A DNA stretch of 64,000 nt from Toxonevra muliebris. Its lineage: Eukaryota; Arthropoda; Insecta; Diptera; Pallopteridae. Position numbers and translations under genes: made by a program. The stretch is taken from positions 84,127,235 through 84,191,234 of the forward strand of contig OY829326.1 in NCBI GenBank assembly GCA_963691655.1, read 5' to 3'. The notes under the pieces are model-generated. The model had not been told where the DNA came from. It searched no databases and worked only from the letters and a program-made list of their open reading frames with translations. Below, piece by piece: positions 57,300 to 64,000 of the stretch (its first letter is position 1; each line of letters starts with the position of its first letter).

Positions 57300-60200
57300 C
57301 GGTTGTACATCTTTAGAAACGTAAGTTTTTGTACACTGAAGTGAAATAGAATCCCTTTCTGTTTTGCACGTGTATGCGCGGGAAATACTAATTTTTTAGT
57401 ATATATTTTGTATGTATTTTAGTTTGTGAAGAAGGAAAGCGAATCCGTTACCTTCGCTCGCCTGGTATAATTATACTGTTTAAGGGGTTTTATGGTCTCT
57501 GGTATCTGCAGTTAGCTACAGATGCAGAAAATCTCTTTTATAGCCCTGGAATAGAGGTTATTAAAGTAAGTTGAACGAAAATAATTTTAACTATGAAAAA
57601 CATGATCTTGAAAATATTCGAACAATGACGCAAATCCGATGTAAATGCCGTATTTGCTCAAAAAATTAAAAAAATCAGTTTTACGATAGAATACCCACTG
57701 TATCGGAAATGTTCCTAATTAGCCAGAATACAAAAAGATCTCCAAAAATGTCCCCAAACTTAAATCCTAAAACTATCATTATAAGAGCTTTTTTTTTAAT
57801 TATAAAAATTGAGGTTTAGGGAACGCTTCTAAAATTACTTAATGGGTTATTTATTAGAACGACAAAGTAAATTGTGGAACTTACGAATTTTTCCCGATCC
57901 CAATTTTTAATTTAATGAGCGACTTTCAAAATTTTTTAAAGAACTATTGTATCCGTGTATTGTCTAATAAAAGGTTTTGCCAAAAATAAGCGAATGCGGC
58001 TGGACAAAATATTTGCTAATATGAATGATGTAATTTGAAAGTTCTTTATGGAATCCCTTGGATTAATTTATTCAATGATTCGAGTATTTTCACTTTTTAA
58101 TTTAAATTTTAGTAGAATGATTATGCTTTCGTATGCTTGATACGCTTTTGAAGCGCACAAATCGTAGGCGCAAAAATTTAGCCGTTGGGTATACAATACC
58201 TACAGCATATGCATGCAGGTACATACAAATATGTGGTATATCTGTGGTAGAAATGAAAAACAGCCTAACTCGACTTAAGATAGAAAATATTTTATCATAT
58301 ATTTTTGGTTCGAGTTTTTAAATAATTTTTAGAATTATTTATCATTTTAGAAATGGCCTTTGATTTGAGCATAGAAACTTTTGGAACAGTGATATAGTTT
58401 CTTTAATATTTTTATTCAAGGCTATGTAACTCGGCTGATAAGAAAATAAACTTAAGCTGTTATTCCTTTTTACCACAGATATTAGTTTCCACTTTTATCT
58501 TACCAAAGTATTTTTAATACGAGAGTACAGATGAGTCATGCTCGCTCATATTTTTAGTAAAACTGCACATGAATAAAAATGTTTTGTATGTGTGTTTAAT
58601 ACAAAGGCAAAGGGAAATTATTATGCAATCTTTGCTTTAGGCTACTAACTGTGTAAAAACTACATCACAGCATCAAATAAATTTCAATCAATGAAGATGT
58701 TTAAGTATTTACCCAACGACGACTAAAAACAAATATTTGAATTTAGTGTAATTGCAAAACTGTTTGATAAGGTTGACTTTATGTACAATGTATGCTTACA
58801 TATTTGCATAAATGCATAATTTATACATATGTGAATGTTTGTTATGCAGTAGAAGAGGCCCCCATACCATGACTATCGAGGATTGAGAACTGCAGCATCA
58901 CTCTGGTTGTGATATTTTGCTGTAACAGTCGCATGTAACTCATTCCCTGGTATCAATCACCAATTTATGCAAAGGGCGACCATAGAGGGTAAAAAGGGCA
59001 GAAAATTCTGTTGTCTGATTCTAATTCAGGATATAAAATTACATAGGGAATTACTCTCCATTTTCAACTATCTGAAACCTCGTAGGTCTGTGGTACCTTT
59101 GGTTTAAGTTTATAAATGTATTTTACAAATACTATTTTTGACGAATTCTCAAAGTAACCTTTTCTACCTCTCTCTTTCTGCCAGGCTCTCGTGCTTGCGC
59201 CCGAGTTTACAGCCACTAAGAAAATCTTTTCACTCCGCCGTTTGGATTCGGCAATAAAATTGTAGGTCTGGTCCATTCGTATTCGTATAGCTCACATTCA
59301 CTCACATTGATTGAATTCAGATTTAAATTTCGAAACCAGTTTTTGAGTAACTTCCCATCGGTCAGCAATTGTGCTTCAAAACAATTACAAGTAAAACAAT
59401 CAAGTTTGGTACAGAGATTAAAGTTGTAATGCCACTCAACGAACAGAAAACATTCACAAAAAAAAATTTGTTTTAGTTATCAGGTTCGCCCACATACTTT
59501 TTTTTTAAATGTGTGTGAAATATTTCCAACCAGAATCTCGTAATCCTTACAAAATTTGCTACTTGCGTTACGTTAAAGGCGAAGGCCACTGTGATTTGTA
59601 CAAAATTTCAAGTCCAAATTCCAAAAATTGCCTGAGTTACTGCCATTTTAGTGATACTAAGTAGACTGAAAACTTAATGAATTGAAAACTTTAAACGCGT
59701 TTTTTTCGAAACGACTTTTTCCAACTGGTCGCGTCTTATCGACGATCAAATATCAAATATTAACCGATTTAAAATTTTTTTTTCGTTTTGTTTGTCTTTG
59801 CAGTGGCTATTGTCAAGCGTAGCCGATTTTCAAATTTTTGATTTTTACTATTTTTTAAGCTCTTTTGAAACAAAAAAAAAGGGTCGAAAACATGAAAAAA
59901 TTTTCAAGCAGTTGCCATTTTGTGGAAAATAAAAAAAAACCGTTACGTACGACGAGAATTATACTCATATAGATTATTAAAAACTAAAATTATTTTTTTC
60001 AGAAAATCCGTTCTTGAAAAATCAACGCTCCACGGCAACGCCCATATCTCCAAAGTTCCATATTTAAAAAAATTTATGGAAATAGTGCTGGAAATGCACT
60101 TAATAAAATGAATATAAAACGACCCCACATTTCTTTATTTGACAGATCAAAAAAATTCCCTAATTGTTGCGAGATATACTGTAGTCATTATATTTTTTAA

Positions 60201-61368
60201 AATTATGTTTTCTGAGTTGATTAGTACAGCAAACCCACTGTTTGCGCCGATAATTGGGGCCAGAGATCAAAGACGACGCAAATCGAAATAATTCTGTGGC
60301 AATAAGGAATAACAGCTAAACTCAAAAGTCGACTAGAAACCTGTTGAGTATTTTTCATCATAAAACCCAAAAAATTTAAAGTTTTTACATATTATTGGAG
60401 TTTAATTAATAAAAAACTATGGAGACTGCTAAATTGGAAAAATTTTTGAAAAACTTTCAACATTTTGGGATTTATAATAAAAAATACTATTATTGATAAA
60501 TAAAAAACATGTAGGTATATATATGTATATATTTAAAAAAAAAAACAGTAATGACGCAACTTCTAAACCACGAAAAATTTTACGACGCAAATCGAGGCTT
60601 TGATGTACTTCGAAATGAAAAAAAGAATCTAACACCCAATTCGACTCAACACAGGCTCTCATACAAATGTAACTTATAAGGATATTTAATTTTGATTATT
60701 CTCACACAAAAAGATATGGTTATTTATTTATATGTTCGTATGTATGTGTGTTTCTGCTTTTCTCTTTTTGATAGCATGTATTGGATGCTTAACTTACCCA
60801 AAAAAGAGTATTATGTATACAAATTACTTCAATTTAGTTTTCACGCCTAATAAATGCATCCCCAAAAGCACTTTCACAAGTAATATTTCAACTGCACACG
60901 CCCACATCATTAAAGAAATACACCATTGCGAATGTTGGCGCTTGTCACGTTCAACACGTGCTTCTAATTGCAGTAGCACGCGTCTTGCTATGCGCTGGAA
61001 TCGAAAACAGACCCTTGGTGGATAGACTCATTTACATATGTTGACCATTAACACCTCGCCCATAGAGAAATGTTAAATACTCATATTTATGTACCTATTT
61101 ACTTGCCTCACATAAATGAGACCTTCCAGTTGCGAAGCGGTCCATTTTAAAACTATTCGAATACAAAACAGTACATTTGTACTTAAGCAATTCAAATAAT
61201 TAAATTTCAAGTTACATACATATGTAGTTTCATTTCTTATACGCATTTTGGAATTGTACTGAATCAAATGATTGGTTTCCAAGTCTTATTTTTCTGCACA
61301 CTTACCAGTACTTTTAACTGTAAGCTACAACAATATCAAATAAAAAATTGCCAAACAAACATTAGTAT
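57300..61368. other. AT-rich non-coding stretch, no gene seen
   Basis: All frames are short and without recognisable domains. Simple AT-rich sequence and TATG-type words dominate, and no TE termini with duplications were found. Confidence 0.5.
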
Positions 61369-61373
61369 ATTAA

Positions 61374-61414
61374 CCCTCGGATTAGTGGTAAGGCCCTCAC
61401 CACTAATCCGAGGG
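61374..61414. repeat. Perfect 16-bp hairpin next to TTAA
   Basis: CCCTCGGATTAGTGGT (61374-61389) and its exact complement (61399-61414) are separated by 9 bases and preceded by TTAA (61370-61373). A related GCGCGGATTAGTGATAAG segment lies at about 61551. TTAA plus CCC suggests a piggyBac-type end with a subterminal inverted repeat. A Rho-independent terminator is not relevant in a eukaryote. Confidence 0.75.
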
Positions 61415-61947
61415 ACCTTTTTGGTTTTGTAATTAAAAATTGCTTATATTTCGGCCAAGGTAAGGTGCCCTGGACCGACAATGTATATATGAATATATTA
61501 TTATGCTTCGTTTAAAGTCATTTACAAAGCGATGCTTTTTATGTGTTAAGGGCGCGGATTAGTGATAAGATCCGCTGGGACACGAAAAATATGAATCCAA
61601 ATCTTTCAACGGTTTCTAATAGCACTAGGCCCACTTAATAATATTACCAATGCGTTTTGCTACTTTAGGTCAAATAAGCGATTTCTTCAAGGTCAAAGCC
61701 TGCAATAGAGGTCATAAATATAAATTTGCTTAACTCATAAACCATAAGGAATTTCGTATTGATGTTTTCGGCAAAATTGGGTCTCTAAAACAGGTCTACA
61801 ATATTGCAGAGCACTCTAACAGCAAAAAGTTATCATAAACTAAATGAAACTAAATGCAAATTCGTTTAAGTGTAAACAATTAAAATGTTCTTCTCTTACC
61901 TACAATTTTGCTGAACATAGGTAACCCCGAAAAATCAATTTAAACCG

Positions 61948-62185
61948 GTCAATTGCGCACCAATATTGGAAGCCGAACGCACGTAAAACACGTTTTCCTC
62001 ACATTAGAAATGCTATGATGTCTTTTGGAGTAGTTATCACAAGCAAACGGCTACTACAAGGACGTGTACCTCAATTTGCAGAGCGGTCCAATACACCTTC
62101 ATGCTATTTGTGTCGTGAGCAGAACAATCATCAACAAAAAACCAGGGCTTTCTGCTGTAATTGTGAAAAAGCGGTTTGTATTTAA
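61948..62185 (+). pseudogene. piggyBac-like transposase C-terminal fragment
   Basis: One frame from about 61948 to the TAA at 62183-62185 reads ARKTRFPHIRNAMMSFGVVI, then SKRLLQGRVPQFAERSNTPS. It then enters a cysteine-rich tail, CYLCREQ and FCCNCEKAVC. Cys-x2-Cys and Cys-Cys-x-Cys spacing followed, beyond the stop, by a His matches the C-terminal zinc-binding domain of piggyBac transposases, which binds the transposon ends. The DDD catalytic core is absent. TTAA and a CCC-starting hairpin lie about 570 bp upstream and could be the left end of the same internally deleted element. No right end was found before the hAT element at 62349. Confidence 0.55.
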
Positions 62186-62348
62186 CATTCAAAACAATTG
62201 CATAGGTTCAATACTTGTACTTTCGCTCCAAGTATAGAGCTTCAAGAATAACAATTCATTTTAAATTCTAATTTGTTTAATAAAATAATGTCTAAACACA
62301 CTGAACAAACCAAAATATTCGTCTTTTTATTTATAATGCAATTGTACC

Positions 62349-63911
62349 CAGTGGCGGTTCTAGGATTTGGGTTTGGGGGGGCTGATTTTACTAAATTAAA
62401 AGATAAATATCAGACTCACTATCGACCAAAACCCAGACATAGAGCAAAAACTAGTGCAAAAATTTTATCAAATACAGGTCAGAAATTAAAAGATAACTGG
62501 AACAAAACTGAGACCAAACTAAAACCGTATAGAAATTTAGACGGAAATTTCGACAAAATTTCAAACTAAAATTCAAATACTTTTTTCAGATCGAAGTTCA
62601 AACCAAGAAAAGAACCAAATTCAGATCAAAAATATAGAACAAAATGAGACCAAATTCAGATCAAAATCTTGATTATGACTTTTCTTTAAAAAATTAAATT
62701 AAGATAACAGTTGATTTGGATAGTACTTTAAATGAATTTTTAAAATATATATTCATATCACTCTTAGCATCGATATCACTATTAATATCGGCCTGGTGAT
62801 GAGTTTACGATCTCACAACTTCATAACCAAGCACTTTATTTTTAGGAAAAATTATATACGTTCTTTAAGCCTGTTATACATTACTTAAAATGTAAATATG
62901 TATATCTTAATTTGACCATAAAACCAATACATTTGAAACTTTAACGAGATCTGTACACGCTTTCAGGTACCGGGCAACAACCGCTTAAAAAAAAAAACAA
63001 TGTTTAGACCACGAATCGGAATCGGAGATTAAATTCAGGCCAAAATTCAGACCGAATCAAAACCAAAATCAGTTTTAAAATTTATTCCAAAATAAAAAAA
63101 AAAAATTTAGACCACATCTCAGACCAATAGTTAGACAAAACTTTAGGCCAAAATGACACCAAATACCGAACGAAAGTAACCCAAAATTTAGACCAAAAAC
63201 TAGTGGGTATATCTGATAAATATTTACACCAAAAAATTTTAATTTAAATTCACCAAAAACTAGACCAAAATTTCAGACGAATTCAGACCAAATTTTAAAA
63301 CAAAATTCAGACCTATTTCGGACCGAAATTCAGACCAAAATAGTATCAAAATCAAGCCAATTCACACCACAACTCAAACTAATAGTTAAAATAAAACTGA
63401 GGCTAAAAAGACGCCAAATACAAAATAAAACAAACCAAAATTTAGACCAATCATGGATTAAAACTCAATCCAAATTCAGATTAAAATTCAAACTAAAATA
63501 AAACCAAATTCAGACTTACAATCAAACCAGAATTCAGATCAAAAACGGGTGAAAACGGAAAAGTTAAACCAATATCAGACTAAAATTCAGTACAAAATTC
63601 AATCCAAAAACTAGACCATTATCAAGGAAAAGTAAGACATTTATATGCTGGCATTGAAATTGTAGATTCAATGTAGTCTGAATGCATTTAATAACCAGTT
63701 GCACTGTAAGGTGCATCCTATTGGTATCCGCCCAGCATTCAAATAAAATTTAATATTAAATAATATTTTAAATCCTAAAGTTTTTCGTTTGTTGAAAGTT
63801 TATACTTTTCACTGCTGATGGCTTCTTTTTTTTTGGAAAAATCTAAATATTTTTGATTTCTCAAAAATGACTGTATATATACATATATAGCCCCCCCTGG
63901 ATACGCTACTG
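62349..63911. mobile_element. 1.56-kb non-autonomous hAT element filled with 13-bp repeats
   Basis: The left end begins CAGTGGCGGTTCTAGG and the right end (complement) CAGTAGCGTATCCAGG. It is flanked by the perfect 8-bp duplication ATTGTACC (62341-62348 and 63912-63919). G-runs lie inside both ends. Much of the interior is a degenerate minisatellite. The frame at 62273-62569 begins outside the element, enters it and reads the repeats; it is not a gene. Confidence 0.88.
62565..63625 (+). repeat. Degenerate AAATTCAGACCAA minisatellite
   Basis: Dozens of imperfect copies of a unit of about 13 bp, AAATTCAGACCAA (variants ATCAGACTAAAATT, AATTTAGACCAAA), fill most of this stretch. A break of unrelated sequence lies at about 62690-62990. 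Confidence 0.8.
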
Positions 63912-64000
63912 ATTGTACCTAATGATTTGAGAGCTTTAAATAATGACCATAAATTAATGTAGTGAAATGAAATTTCCATACAATTGCTCATAGGTCCCTA

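Noticed and set aside
62273..62569. 98-residue frame with a hydrophobic start and a basic repetitive tail
   Set aside because: It runs from flanking DNA across the hAT terminus into the 13-bp repeats, so the apparent signal peptide and basic repeats are artefacts.

Overview
This looks like AT-rich nuclear DNA from a higher dipteran insect. A tephritid-like fruit fly is my guess, from overall composition, abundant TATG/CA microsatellites and the transposon families present; nothing in the window proves the species. I find no convincing host protein-coding gene, tRNA gene, rRNA gene or CRISPR array. The long ORFs that can be recognised all belong to transposable elements (TEs), and nearly all carry stops, frameshifts or deletions. 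The rest reads as intergenic or intronic DNA.

Layout. At 2.2-4.2 kb a Transib element (same superfamily as RAG1) sits inside an older mariner transposase. At 6.05-8.32 kb a DDE (IS630/Tc1-mariner) transposon with TA duplications carries two short TTAA-flanked elements, one of which was in turn hit by an RTE-type non-LTR retrotransposon. At 12-22 kb there is an array of short non-autonomous elements: a fold-back element, hairpin MITEs, a hAT MITE and a piggyBac-like MITE. At 22.38-24.50 kb lies a Tc1-like element with paired (IR/DR) termini, interrupted by a truncated retrotransposon 3' end. At 34.4-36.7 kb a decayed RNase H-bearing retrotransposon is split by a TTAA-flanked element. At 40.0-41.85 kb there is a 5'-truncated retrotransposon with a perfect 12-bp target duplication. 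At 43-46.4 kb are a hAT element with an 8-bp duplication and a pogo/Tigger-like element. At 46.75-49.4 kb a Tc1/mariner gene is split by an unassigned repeat, which itself holds a P-superfamily-like MITE. At 51.6-53.2 kb a Tc1-like element carries an apparent intron. At 61.4-63.9 kb are a piggyBac transposase tail and a hAT element filled with 13-bp repeats.

The most informative feature is the stratigraphy. Target-site duplications and reading frames that rejoin across the insertions allow relative dating of at least six nested sets. I see no new enzymatic or defence system here. The more novel candidates are the P-like MITE, the intron-bearing Tc1-like element, the hAT element with an internal minisatellite, and the unassigned dispersed repeat.
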